Shown: positions 1-6,066 of the stretch, in pieces | Layout of the letters: each line of letters starts with the position of its first letter | How positions within the stretch are numbered: the stretch's first letter is position 1 | DNA from: VRUE01 sp036271315 | Lineage (GTDB): Bacteria > Actinomycetota > Thermoleophilia > Solirubrobacterales > 70-9 | Length of the DNA stretch: 58,296 nt | NCBI GenBank assembly: GCA_036271315.1 | Contig: DATBAV010000020.1 | Span: 1 to 58,296 of the forward strand | Direction: 5' to 3' | Notes under the pieces: model-generated | What the model was told of the DNA's origin: nothing | Databases searched by the model: none | The model's input: the letters and a program-made list of their open reading frames with translations, nothing else | Made by a program: the position numbers and the translations under genes

Positions 1-57
1 GGCAATCACCGAGATGACTCCGGGGATCCCAAATCGCGTGCGTAGCGTCGAGAACAT
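1..57 (-). CDS. N-terminus of a secreted or membrane protein (partial)
   Basis: Only the first 19 codons lie in the window: ATG at 57, reading MFSTLRTRFGIPGVISVIA, with an AAGGAG Shine-Dalgarno sequence about ten bases upstream. A basic start followed by a hydrophobic stretch is the beginning of a signal peptide or membrane anchor. Many Thermoleophilia exported proteins of unknown function begin in this way (from memory, not checked). Function cannot be assigned because the rest runs off the window. Confidence 0.6.
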   Translation of the reverse strand, partial: MFSTLRTRFGIPGVISVIA

Positions 58-274
58 CTAGATCTCTCTCCTTGTCCCGTGAGCCCCTCTGCCCGCCGCT
101 TCCCTTAGCGGCTTCCTCGAGGCTCGGTTATGTCCCTGTGGTTTCTTCGCGTCGCCAAGATTGAACACTGACGTACATGAAGATGAGCGGAATTGAAACA
201 TCAGCGTTCCACCCTGTCAAGGAAAAGATCGTGTTTCTAGAACGTGGAGTACCGCTCGTGTTTTTGAAAGCGAG
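58..274. other. Intergenic region between two minus-strand genes
   Basis: This 217-base gap separates the stop of the MerR-family gene from the start of the partial gene at the left edge. It is less GC-rich than its surroundings. Near 253-273 a short CTCG/CGAG inverted repeat flanks a T-run (GTTTTTG), which could end MerR transcription, but it is weak. I see no convincing ORF or RNA gene. Confidence 0.35.
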
Positions 275-1072
275 TTAGGAGCGGGCGCGGCCGCGGGACC
301 TGCCCGCGGCTTTCTTCGTCTCGCTGCGGGCGACGCTGCGGATGGTGCGACCCATCGCTTTGTCGGTCGCCTCGGCCATCGCGATCTGGAAGACGCCCAT
401 CAGGACGTCGGCGCCGAGCGGGCGGGTGCGGTTGAGGGCTTCGCGCACTTTCGGCCAGTCGCCCTCGGGGCGGCCGGCTTCGTCAAACGGCTTCCAGACC
501 TGCTCGAGGAAGAGATCGGTGAAGAGCTGGGCGATGTCGTCGGCCTTGCGGCGCAGCTTCTCGGCAGTTTCGAGGATCGCGCCCGAGCTCATTCCAACTT
601 CGGCGAGGGCGGTGGCCGCGTTTGTCATCCGAGGGCTGATCACCTCGACCTTGCCCTCGGGCAGGGCACGGATCACGCCGAGCTTTTCCCCGCGTTCGAG
701 CATCTCCAAGCCGCGGCCTTCTTCGATCTCCTTTTTCCACAGCTCGGCCAGCTCGGTCAGCTCGAAGATTTCCGTTGTCTCCTCTTCGAAGGGCGCGCGC
801 AGCGAGCGGGTGAGGTTGAAGATCTCCTCGGCGGCGCCGTTGACGCTTTCGCCTATACGACGGATCGCCTCGAGGTTGAGGCCCTCGGCTTGCAGTTCGC
901 GGGTCAGTTCGATCCGCGCGACGTGCTCCTCGTTGTAGTAGCCGGTGCGGCCGCGTACTACCGGCGGCGGCAGCAGGCCACGAGTCTGGTGAGCGCGGAT
1001 GTTGCGCACCGTCATTCCGGTGCGCTCGGCCAGCTCGCGGATCGTCATCTCGCCGTTGGCGGGTTTACTCAC
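275..1072 (-). CDS. MerR-family transcriptional regulator
   Basis: 265 aa. The N-terminus carries a MerR-type winged helix at about residues 9-75: MTIRELAERTGMTVRNIRAH, then the wing with RTGYYNEEHVARI. The remaining 190 residues are helical and unlike a metal-binding MerR domain, because there is no cysteine cluster; it probably senses a small molecule or partner protein. Its start overlaps the stop of the upstream short-chain dehydrogenase by four bases, so the two are probably co-transcribed and translationally coupled. The C-terminal tail is rich in Arg and Ser. The effector is unknown; it may control the neighbouring dehydrogenase. Confidence 0.85.
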   Translation of the reverse strand: MSKPANGEMTIRELAERTGMTVRNIRAHQTRGLLPPPVVRGRTGYYNEEHVARIELTRELQAEGLNLEAIRRIGESVNGAAEEIFNLTRSLRAPFEEETTEIFELTELAELWKKEIEEGRGLEMLERGEKLGVIRALPEGKVEVISPRMTNAATALAEVGMSSGAILETAEKLRRKADDIAQLFTDLFLEQVWKPFDEAGRPEGDWPKVREALNRTRPLGADVLMGVFQIAMAEATDKAMGRTIRSVARSETKKAAGRSRGRARS

Positions 1073-1785
1073 CCCTTCATCGTAAGCGGGAAACGCTGCC
1101 CGTTCATCTTTTTCGATGGGTCTGAGCAGAGGAATGCGATCGCCTCGGCGAGATCCTCGGCCGGGGTGAAGGTGGGAAATTCCTCGTCCGGGCTCTGCTC
1201 GCGCATGCGCGGGGTGAGAATCGCGTCGACGACGATGACGTTGGCGGTCGCGGTCGTGCCTTCGAAGCCGTCGGCGTAGGCGAGCGTCCAGGCCTCGGCG
1301 GCGGCCTTCGCCGAGGCGTACGCCGCGTTGGTGTTGGTCGGCGCCTGAGCCTGCTTGGAGGAAACGAGGACGAAGCGGCCGTGCCCGCCGGCGAGCAGCG
1401 CGTCGTGGAAGGCGCGGGTGGTGTGCTGGACGGTGCGGATGAGCGAGTCATGGAGCACGTCCCAGTCCTCGAGCGAGGATTCGTGCAGGGGCTCTCCCCC
1501 ACGCCAACCGCCGACGAGGTGCAGCAGCGCGTCGACCCGGCCGAAGCGCTCGAGCAGCGCCGCGCACCAGGCGCGCGTGGCGCCCTCGTCGAGCAGATCG
1601 ACCGCGCGCCCGTCCCAGCGCTCAGCAGGCAGGCCAAGTGCCGAGCCAACCTCGTCGATCCGCCCCTGGTCCATATCGGTCCCGGCGATCGTCGCTCCGG
1701 CCCCCGCGAGCCGCTCCGCGACCACGGGCCCCAGCCCGCCGGCAACCCCAGCGATTGCGATCACATGGCCGTCGAAGTCGCGCAT
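1069..1785 (-). CDS. Short-chain dehydrogenase/reductase (SDR)
   Basis: 238 aa, a usual length for a classical SDR. The Rossmann start IAGVAGGLGPVVAERLAGAG is a glycine-rich NAD(P) motif. The catalytic region contains Ser (VLVSSKQ) followed by YASAK, matching the Tyr-x-x-x-Lys pair. The NNAG motif of classical SDRs is replaced by HLVGGW. It should catalyse a cytosolic NAD(P)-dependent alcohol/ketone interconversion; substrate unknown. It is the first gene of a two-gene unit with the MerR regulator, with which it overlaps. Confidence 0.88.
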   Translation of the reverse strand: MRDFDGHVIAIAGVAGGLGPVVAERLAGAGATIAGTDMDQGRIDEVGSALGLPAERWDGRAVDLLDEGATRAWCAALLERFGRVDALLHLVGGWRGGEPLHESSLEDWDVLHDSLIRTVQHTTRAFHDALLAGGHGRFVLVSSKQAQAPTNTNAAYASAKAAAEAWTLAYADGFEGTTATANVIVVDAILTPRMREQSPDEEFPTFTPAEDLAEAIAFLCSDPSKKMNGQRFPLTMKG

Positions 1786-1794
1786 TGGACCAAC

Positions 1795-1982
1795 CTACCG
1801 TCGCGCGCTCGTGGCTGAACTCGCGGACCGGCCGTCGTGCATTGCGACAACATAGACCCGGCCGGAGGATTCCTCCTCAGGGAACGAGCTATTCGAGCCC
1901 AAGCGTCATCGGGCAAATTGAGCGCCGAGATCGCCTCGTTCACATCCCGCCGCGCCTGCGGGGTGACGATTACCTGCGCCAC
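1795..1982 (-). pseudogene. Broken RelE/ParE-family toxin gene
   Basis: From a GTG at 1982 the frame reads MAQVIVTPQARRDVNEAISA followed by LNLPDDAWARIARSL, which looks like the first two helices of a ParE/RelE toxin. The frame then drifts into a tail unlike the family. In another frame, running to a TAG at 1795-1797, the sequence reads GRVYVVAMHDGRSASSATSA, which matches the last beta strands and usual end of such toxins. The middle, roughly 35-40 residues of a normal ~90-residue toxin, is missing and the two ends are out of frame. I interpret this as an internal deletion plus frameshift. The short antitoxin remnant just upstream supports this reading. Confidence 0.6.
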
Positions 1983-1987
1983 TCAGG

Positions 1988-2026
1988 TCAGCTGGTCACG
2001 TTGATTCGTTTGGCTGGTGCAGCCAT
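1988..2026 (-). pseudogene. Possible antitoxin remnant (12 codons)
   Basis: ATG at 2026 opens a 12-codon frame reading MAAPAKRINVTS, then TGA six bases before the GTG of the ParE-like remnant. A basic N-terminus ending in RINVTS is like the start of Phd/YefM-type antitoxins, and gene order (antitoxin then toxin, nearly touching) fits. Most of the ~80-residue antitoxin would have been lost. This is inferred mainly from position; the frame is too short to prove. Confidence 0.35.
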
Positions 2027-2067
2027 CTAGTTCAGGGTACGCAGCCCAACACGGGCCGTGCAAGTCA

Positions 2068-2149
2068 TGGGGGAGACAGGATTCGAACCTGTGTAGGCAT
2101 AGCCAACTGGTTTACAGCCAGTCCCCTTTAACCACTCGGGCACTCCCCC
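2068..2149 (-). tRNA. tRNA-Tyr (anticodon GTA)
   Basis: Read on the minus strand the gene starts GGGGGAGTGCCCGAGTGG and ends GTCTCCCCCA. The 7-bp acceptor stem GGGGGAG/CTCCCCC closes. The anticodon stem-loop is ACTGGCTGTAAACCAGT, giving anticodon GTA for tyrosine. The extra stem after it is long, as expected for a class II bacterial tRNA-Tyr. The T arm carries GGTTCGAATCC. The 3' CCA is not encoded. A TAGAAT -10 box lies 13 bases upstream. Confidence 0.95.
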
Positions 2150-2162
2150 AGCTGTGGTGACG

Positions 2163-2168
2163 ATTCTA
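2163..2168 (-). promoter_or_regulatory. -10 box of the tRNA-Tyr promoter
   Basis: On the minus strand the hexamer TAGAAT lies 13 bases upstream of the first base of tRNA-Tyr. The tRNA-Thr gene at 18961 has the same hexamer nine bases upstream, which supports both. No clear -35 is visible. Confidence 0.5.
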
Positions 2169-2183
2169 AATGGAAGCGGTGGA

Positions 2184-2564
2184 CTAGCTCGGCGCGACGC
2201 CCAGCCGCTCCTTCATCTGCTCATTGAAGGCGGTGAGGGCGGACATCGGGCGCATGAAGACGGTGAGCTCGGCGACGCGGCCGTCCTCGTCGAGCTCGAG
2301 GAAGTCGATGCCCTCCAGCTCGCGATCGCCGACGTTGGCCTTGAAGCGCAGGGCGACGGAGTTGCCTTCGTGCAGCTCGTCTATATAAGTGAGGTCTTCG
2401 AGCGTGGCGGCGACGTGGGTGAGCACGGCGCTGACCATCTCGCGGCCCTCGAAGCCGCGGAAGAGGATCGGGCTGTGCAGGACGACGTCCTCGCGCAGCG
2501 TCTCGGTCAACAGTTCGAGATCCTTCGCTTCGGCGGCGCGGCGGAAGGGGTGTGGCTCGGCCAT
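2184..2564 (-). CDS. SnoaL/NTF2-like fold protein
   Basis: 126 aa. The pattern, an N-terminal helix, then FRGFEGREMVSAVLTHV, a long strand with NSVALRFKANVGDRELEGID, and a final strand ending in VFMRPMSAL, is typical of the SnoaL/NTF2-like alpha+beta barrel. Members are small ligand-binding or isomerase-like proteins, and function is not predictable from fold. ATG at 2564 is the start. It is divergent from the Ddn-like gene, with a 15-bp inverted repeat in the shared gap. It probably acts in the cytosol, as no signal peptide is seen. Confidence 0.75.
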   Translation of the reverse strand: MAEPHPFRRAAEAKDLELLTETLREDVVLHSPILFRGFEGREMVSAVLTHVAATLEDLTYIDELHEGNSVALRFKANVGDRELEGIDFLELDEDGRVAELTVFMRPMSALTAFNEQMKERLGVAPS

Positions 2565-2579
2565 GGCCTTGACTTTAAG

Positions 2580-2627
2580 GGGTGTGGCGACTTATCGGGC
2601 CTACAGCCGGGGTAAGTCGCCACACCC
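2580..2627. repeat. Perfect 15-bp inverted repeat between divergent genes
   Basis: Arms 2580-2594 (GGGTGTGGCGACTTA) and 2613-2627 are exact reverse complements around an 18-base loop, which itself contains a small GGC/GCC hairpin. It fills most of the 80-base gap between two divergent genes, so it cannot terminate either of them. It could be an operator or cruciform for both promoters, or one more member of the palindromic elements spread through the window. Confidence 0.85.
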
Positions 2628-2644
2628 TCTGGGATACTCGCCGC

Positions 2645-3106
2645 ATGAAGGACCGCACGATCGCGAAGATCTCGAACTCGCTCGGCGCCACCGGGCTGCG
2701 CTGGACTGGCAAGCTCAACACCCCGCTCTACCGCCTCTCCGGCGGGCGTATCGGCGGCAAGATCGGCCAAGCGCCGGTCCTGCTCCTCACCACCACCGGG
2801 CGCAAGTCGGGCCAGCAGCGCACCGCGCCGGTCGTCTACCTAGCCGACGGCGACAACGTCGTCGTGATCAACACCAACGCCGGCAACGCCAAGGTCCCGG
2901 CCTGGTCGCTCAACCTGAAGGCCAAGCCGGAGGGCGAGGTCGAGGTCGGGCGCAAGCGCTACCCCGTCCGCGCCCGCATCGCCGAGGGCGAGGAGCGCGA
3001 ACGGCTCTGGCGCGAGCACAACGAGCAGTACGCGGGCTTCGACGACTACCAGGAGAAGCTGGACCGCGAAGCGTCGGTCATCGTCCTGGAACCAGCAAGT
3101 TCCTGA
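2645..3106 (+). CDS. F420H2-dependent nitroreductase family (Ddn-like) protein
   Basis: 153 aa. The motif TTTGRKSGQQRTAPVVYL is the signature loop of the Ddn/DUF385 split-beta-barrel family, which binds deazaflavin F420. YLADGDNVVVI and the LNLKAKPEGEVEVG strand follow as in the family. Members reduce quinones or nitro compounds, or bind fatty acids; the substrate here is unknown. I chose ATG 2645 because a GATACT -10 box ends only six bases upstream and an in-frame codon at 2582 lies inside the inverted repeat. It would then be a leaderless transcript. Its last codons and TGA lie in the left arm of the palindromic element at 3100. A second member lies at 55061. Confidence 0.88.
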   Translation: MKDRTIAKISNSLGATGLRWTGKLNTPLYRLSGGRIGGKIGQAPVLLLTTTGRKSGQQRTAPVVYLADGDNVVVINTNAGNAKVPAWSLNLKAKPEGEVEVGRKRYPVRARIAEGEERERLWREHNEQYAGFDDYQEKLDREASVIVLEPASS

Positions 3107-3205
3107 CGGACCGAGTGGACGCCATGCGGCGTCCTCAGTCGCTTACGTGCAGAGCACGCTGCGCTCCCTGCGTCCTTGCCTGACGACCACTCGGTCCGTC
3201 AGGAA
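3100..3205. repeat. Family A palindromic element between convergent genes
   Basis: Outer arms 3100-3118 and 3187-3205 are 19-bp perfect reverse complements. Inside lie box 1 (3124-3142, ATGCGGCGTCCTCAGTCGC), a small inner hairpin around GTGCAGAGCAC, and box 2 (3163-3181, GCTCCCTGCGTCCTTGCCT). Both boxes recur exactly in the element at 30213. The TGA of the Ddn-like gene (3104-3106) and the TGA of the sigma gene (3199-3201 on the minus strand) occupy mirror-image positions 5-7 in the two arms. It may terminate both genes. Confidence 0.9.
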
Positions 3206-4314
3206 GCCTCGCGGAGCATTTGCGCCTCTGGCAGGGCGCGCAGCTTCTTCAGCGTGTTGGTCTCGATCTGGCGGATCCGCTCGCGGGTGACGCCGAACGT
3301 CCTCCCCACCTCCTCCAGCGTCAGCGGCTCGAGACCGGAGAGCCCATAGCGCAGCTCGATCACCTGGCGCTCACGCTCGGGCAGCGCGTCGAGCGCGCGC
3401 CGCACTCCCTCGCGCTGCAGGTGCTCGCTCGCTTCCTCGAAGGGCTGTGCCACTTCCTCGTCGGCAACGAAGTCGCCGAGCTCCGATTCGTCCTCGTCGC
3501 CGACCGGCTTCTCCAGCGAGACCGGCAGTTGGGAGACGCGCAGGATGTCGCGCACTTCGTCGAGCGGCCAGCGCAGCTCGGCGGCGATCTCGTACGGCTC
3601 GGGCTCGCGGCCCAGCGACTGCACCAGCTGGCGCTCGACGTGGGTCACCCGGTTCAGCTTCTCGACCATGTGGACGGGGATGCGGATCGTCCGCGCCTTG
3701 TCGGCGATCGCCCGCGTCACCGCCTGACGAATCCACCAGGTCGCGTAGGTGGAGAACTTGTAGCCGCGGCGGTAGTCGAACTTCTCGACCGCGCGGATCA
3801 GCCCCAGCGAGCCCTCCTGGATCAGGTCGAGGAAGCTCAGCCCCCGCCCCAGGTAACCCTTGGCGATCGAGACGACGAGCCGCAGGTTGGCCTCGACCAT
3901 CTGCCGCTTGGCGACCATGTCGCCGCGCTCGATCCGCTTCGCCAGTTCGACCTCCTGGGCTGCGGTGAGCAGGTCGACCTGGCCGATCGAGCGCAGGTAA
4001 AGGCGCAGCGAGTCGAGGCTCGGTTCGACCGTGAGGTCGAGCTCGGAGTCTTTTTTCGAGCTGGCGCCGTTGCTCTCTTCTGCCCGCGCTTCCTTGTAGG
4101 CGTCGACGCCCTCCTCGGCCAGCACTTCGACGCCCTGCTCGACCAAGTGGGCGTGCAGGCCGGCGATCTGCTCCTTGGTGACCTCGACCTCCTCGAGCGT
4201 GTTGGCGATCTGCTCGAAGGTGAGGTAGCCGCGCTCGCGGCCCAACACGATCAGCCCGCGCAGCTCCTCCGGCTCCGCAAACGGCTGTGCGTCCGAGTCC
4301 TGATCCAGTCCCAC
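3199..4314 (-). CDS. rpoD: Primary RNA polymerase sigma factor (RpoD/SigA type)
   Basis: 371 aa from GTG 4314. An N-terminal region 1.1-like domain (LRGLIVLGRERGYLTFEQIA) is followed by an acidic linker, region 1.2, region 2 with DLIQEGSLGLIRAVEKFD and KFSTYATWWIRQAV (core binding and -10 melting), region 3, and region 4 ending in the helix-turn-helix VTRERIRQIETNTLKKLR. The full set of regions marks a housekeeping sigma factor. The frame is open to 4482, but a strong promoter at 4409-4437 places the transcript start near 4402, so upstream codons are excluded. GTG 4314 has GGAGA about eight bases before it. Its TGA lies in the arm of the palindromic element. Confidence 0.93.
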   Translation of the reverse strand: MGLDQDSDAQPFAEPEELRGLIVLGRERGYLTFEQIANTLEEVEVTKEQIAGLHAHLVEQGVEVLAEEGVDAYKEARAEESNGASSKKDSELDLTVEPSLDSLRLYLRSIGQVDLLTAAQEVELAKRIERGDMVAKRQMVEANLRLVVSIAKGYLGRGLSFLDLIQEGSLGLIRAVEKFDYRRGYKFSTYATWWIRQAVTRAIADKARTIRIPVHMVEKLNRVTHVERQLVQSLGREPEPYEIAAELRWPLDEVRDILRVSQLPVSLEKPVGDEDESELGDFVADEEVAQPFEEASEHLQREGVRRALDALPERERQVIELRYGLSGLEPLTLEEVGRTFGVTRERIRQIETNTLKKLRALPEAQMLREAS

Positions 4315-4408
4315 AGGGACCGTCTCCAACGGTTCGATCTCGCTGCCTCCCGGTGCAACCCTGTCCCCCTGGCAGGGGAGGCCGACCCCAACGCTTCGGC
4401 CGCAGCCA

Positions 4409-4437
4409 AGTATAGGCAGAAGAATCGGTTCGGTCAG
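4409..4437 (-). promoter_or_regulatory. Housekeeping promoter of the primary sigma gene
   Basis: On the minus strand: CTGACC (4432-4437), 17 bases, TATACT (4409-4414). Both hexamers and the spacing are close to the sigma-70 consensus. It implies a leader of about 88 bases before GTG 4314 and fixes the sigma gene start below 4400. folE2 starts divergently within 80 bases. Confidence 0.75.
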
Positions 4438-4487
4438 GCCCCGCCGAACCCCGGCCGATGTGCCCGGTCGCTTACGCTTCACAAGCA

Positions 4488-5495
4488 GTGGCCAGCCGCA
4501 CGACGATCACACCCGCCCGCTCCGCGCCCGACGTGCAGTCCTCGGTGCCGGCGACTCAGGTCAGCCTCTCGCGCGTCGGCGTTACCGGGGTCGAGAAGGT
4601 GATCCGGGTCAAGGCCGACGGCACCGAGAACCTCTTCCACGCCAACTTCGAGTGCTTCGTCGACCTCGAGCCGCGCCAGGCCGGGGTCCACATGTCGCGC
4701 TTCGAGGAGAACGTCGGCGAGGCGATCGACGAGGTCGTGCTCGGCGAGGCCTTCCAGGCCGAGGTCCTCGCCGCCCACATCGCCCAGCGCGTGCGCGAGA
4801 CCCAGCATGGGCGGCGCGCCGAGGTCTCGGTCGAGGCCCGCTACCCGGAGACGGTGCAGACGCCGGCGACCGGCCACTCGACCCAGGAGATCTACGGGCT
4901 CTTCGGCACCGCCGTCGCCTCCGAGCACGGCACCCGCACCCTCACCGGCGTGCAGGCCCAGGGCATGACCGCCTGCCCCTGCGCCCAGGAGATGGTCGCC
5001 GAGCTCGGCCGCGAACAGCTCGCCGCCGCCGGCTTCGACGCCGAGCAGGTCGAGCGGGCGATCGAGGCCGTCCCCGTCGCCACCCACAACCAGCGCGGCA
5101 TCGGCACCCTCTACATCGGCTGCCCCGAGGGCGGCCCGGCTTGGATCGACGCGCCGGAGCTGATGCGCTTGGTCGAGGGCTCGATGAGCTCGGAGATCTA
5201 CGAGCTGATGAAGCGGCCCGACGAGCTCGCCGTCGTCGCCAAAGCCCACGCCAACCCGCGCTTCGTCGAGGACTGCGTACGCGAGATGATCCGCGCCGTG
5301 GTCGAGGGCTACCCCGACCTGCCGGCCGAGGCCTTCGTCATGGCCCGCCAGGAGAACCTGGAGACGATCCACCGCCACAACGTCGTCGCCGAGCGCTACG
5401 GCACCCTCGGCGATCTGCGGGAGGAGCTCGCCAGCGGCGAGCCCAGCGCGCGCCACGTGACGATGCGCGACTGGCTCGAGTCGCCGGGCGCCTAG
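4488..5495 (+). CDS. folE2: GTP cyclohydrolase FolE2 (type IB)
   Basis: 335 aa from GTG 4488; an in-frame ATG at 4458 is the alternative. It converts GTP to 7,8-dihydroneopterin triphosphate, the first step of folate synthesis. Family hallmarks are MTACPCAQEMV with the metal-binding cysteine, and VATHNQRGIGTLYIG, whose THNQRG block is specific to FolE2/MptA. Also seen are the N-terminal SRVGVTGVEKVI and a late HRHNVVAERYGTLGDL. FolE2 enzymes can use metals other than zinc, unlike FolE. It is divergent from the sigma gene and its stop overlaps the stop of pgsA by four bases. Confidence 0.93.
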   Translation: MASRTTITPARSAPDVQSSVPATQVSLSRVGVTGVEKVIRVKADGTENLFHANFECFVDLEPRQAGVHMSRFEENVGEAIDEVVLGEAFQAEVLAAHIAQRVRETQHGRRAEVSVEARYPETVQTPATGHSTQEIYGLFGTAVASEHGTRTLTGVQAQGMTACPCAQEMVAELGREQLAAAGFDAEQVERAIEAVPVATHNQRGIGTLYIGCPEGGPAWIDAPELMRLVEGSMSSEIYELMKRPDELAVVAKAHANPRFVEDCVREMIRAVVEGYPDLPAEAFVMARQENLETIHRHNVVAERYGTLGDLREELASGEPSARHVTMRDWLESPGA

Positions 5496-6061
5496 CTCGG
5501 CTTGGTTTTCGCCACGGCGCGGGCCTCGCGCTCGGCCTCGATGCGGCGGCGCAGGCCGAAGAAGTAATCGGCGCCGCTGATCAGGGTGGCGGCGACGGCG
5601 AGGTAGACGAGGGCGTCGACCCAGGCCGGGGCCGGGTTGGCGGCGATCAGGGCGATCACGGCGGCGATCTGCAGCACCGTCTTCACCTTGCCGAGCCAGC
5701 TGGCGGCGATCACGATGCCGCGCTCGGCGGCAATCGCCCGCATCACGGTGACGGCGAACTCGCGGGCGATGATCACCATCGCCACCCAGGCTTCGAGCCG
5801 ATCGAGCGAGACCAGCGAGACCAGGGCGGCGACGATCAGCAGCTTGTCGGCAATCGGGTCCATCAGCTTGCCGAAGGTGGTGACCGCGTCGCGCGAGCGG
5901 GCGAAGTAGCCGTCGAGGCCGTCGGTTAGCGCGGCGAGAGCGAAGACGGCGGCGGCGAGAGCGTCGCCGTTGGGGGTCTCGCCGAGCAGGGCGACGACGA
6001 CCACCGGCACGGCAAGGATGCGCAGCAGGGTGAGGGCGTTGGGCAAGTTGAGCGGGAACAT
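5492..6061 (-). CDS. pgsA: CDP-diacylglycerol-glycerol-3-phosphate phosphatidyltransferase
   Basis: 189 aa, start ATG 6061 (MFPLNLPNALTLLRILAVPV). It shows the CDP-alcohol phosphotransferase motif D-x2-D-G-x2-A-R-x8-G-x3-D-x3-D as TDGLDGYFARSRDAV then TFGKLMDPIADKL. Four to six membrane segments and the N-terminal LPNALTLLR are typical of PgsA, which makes phosphatidylglycerol phosphate in the membrane. A phosphatidylinositol-type substrate is possible but less likely. It starts five bases after the MMPL stop, so the two form one unit. The open frame continues upstream to 6187 but overlaps mmpL. Confidence 0.9.
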   Translation of the reverse strand: MFPLNLPNALTLLRILAVPVVVVALLGETPNGDALAAAVFALAALTDGLDGYFARSRDAVTTFGKLMDPIADKLLIVAALVSLVSLDRLEAWVAMVIIAREFAVTVMRAIAAERGIVIAASWLGKVKTVLQIAAVIALIAANPAPAWVDALVYLAVAATLISGADYFFGLRRRIEAEREARAVAKTKPS

Positions 6062-6066
6062 CCCGC

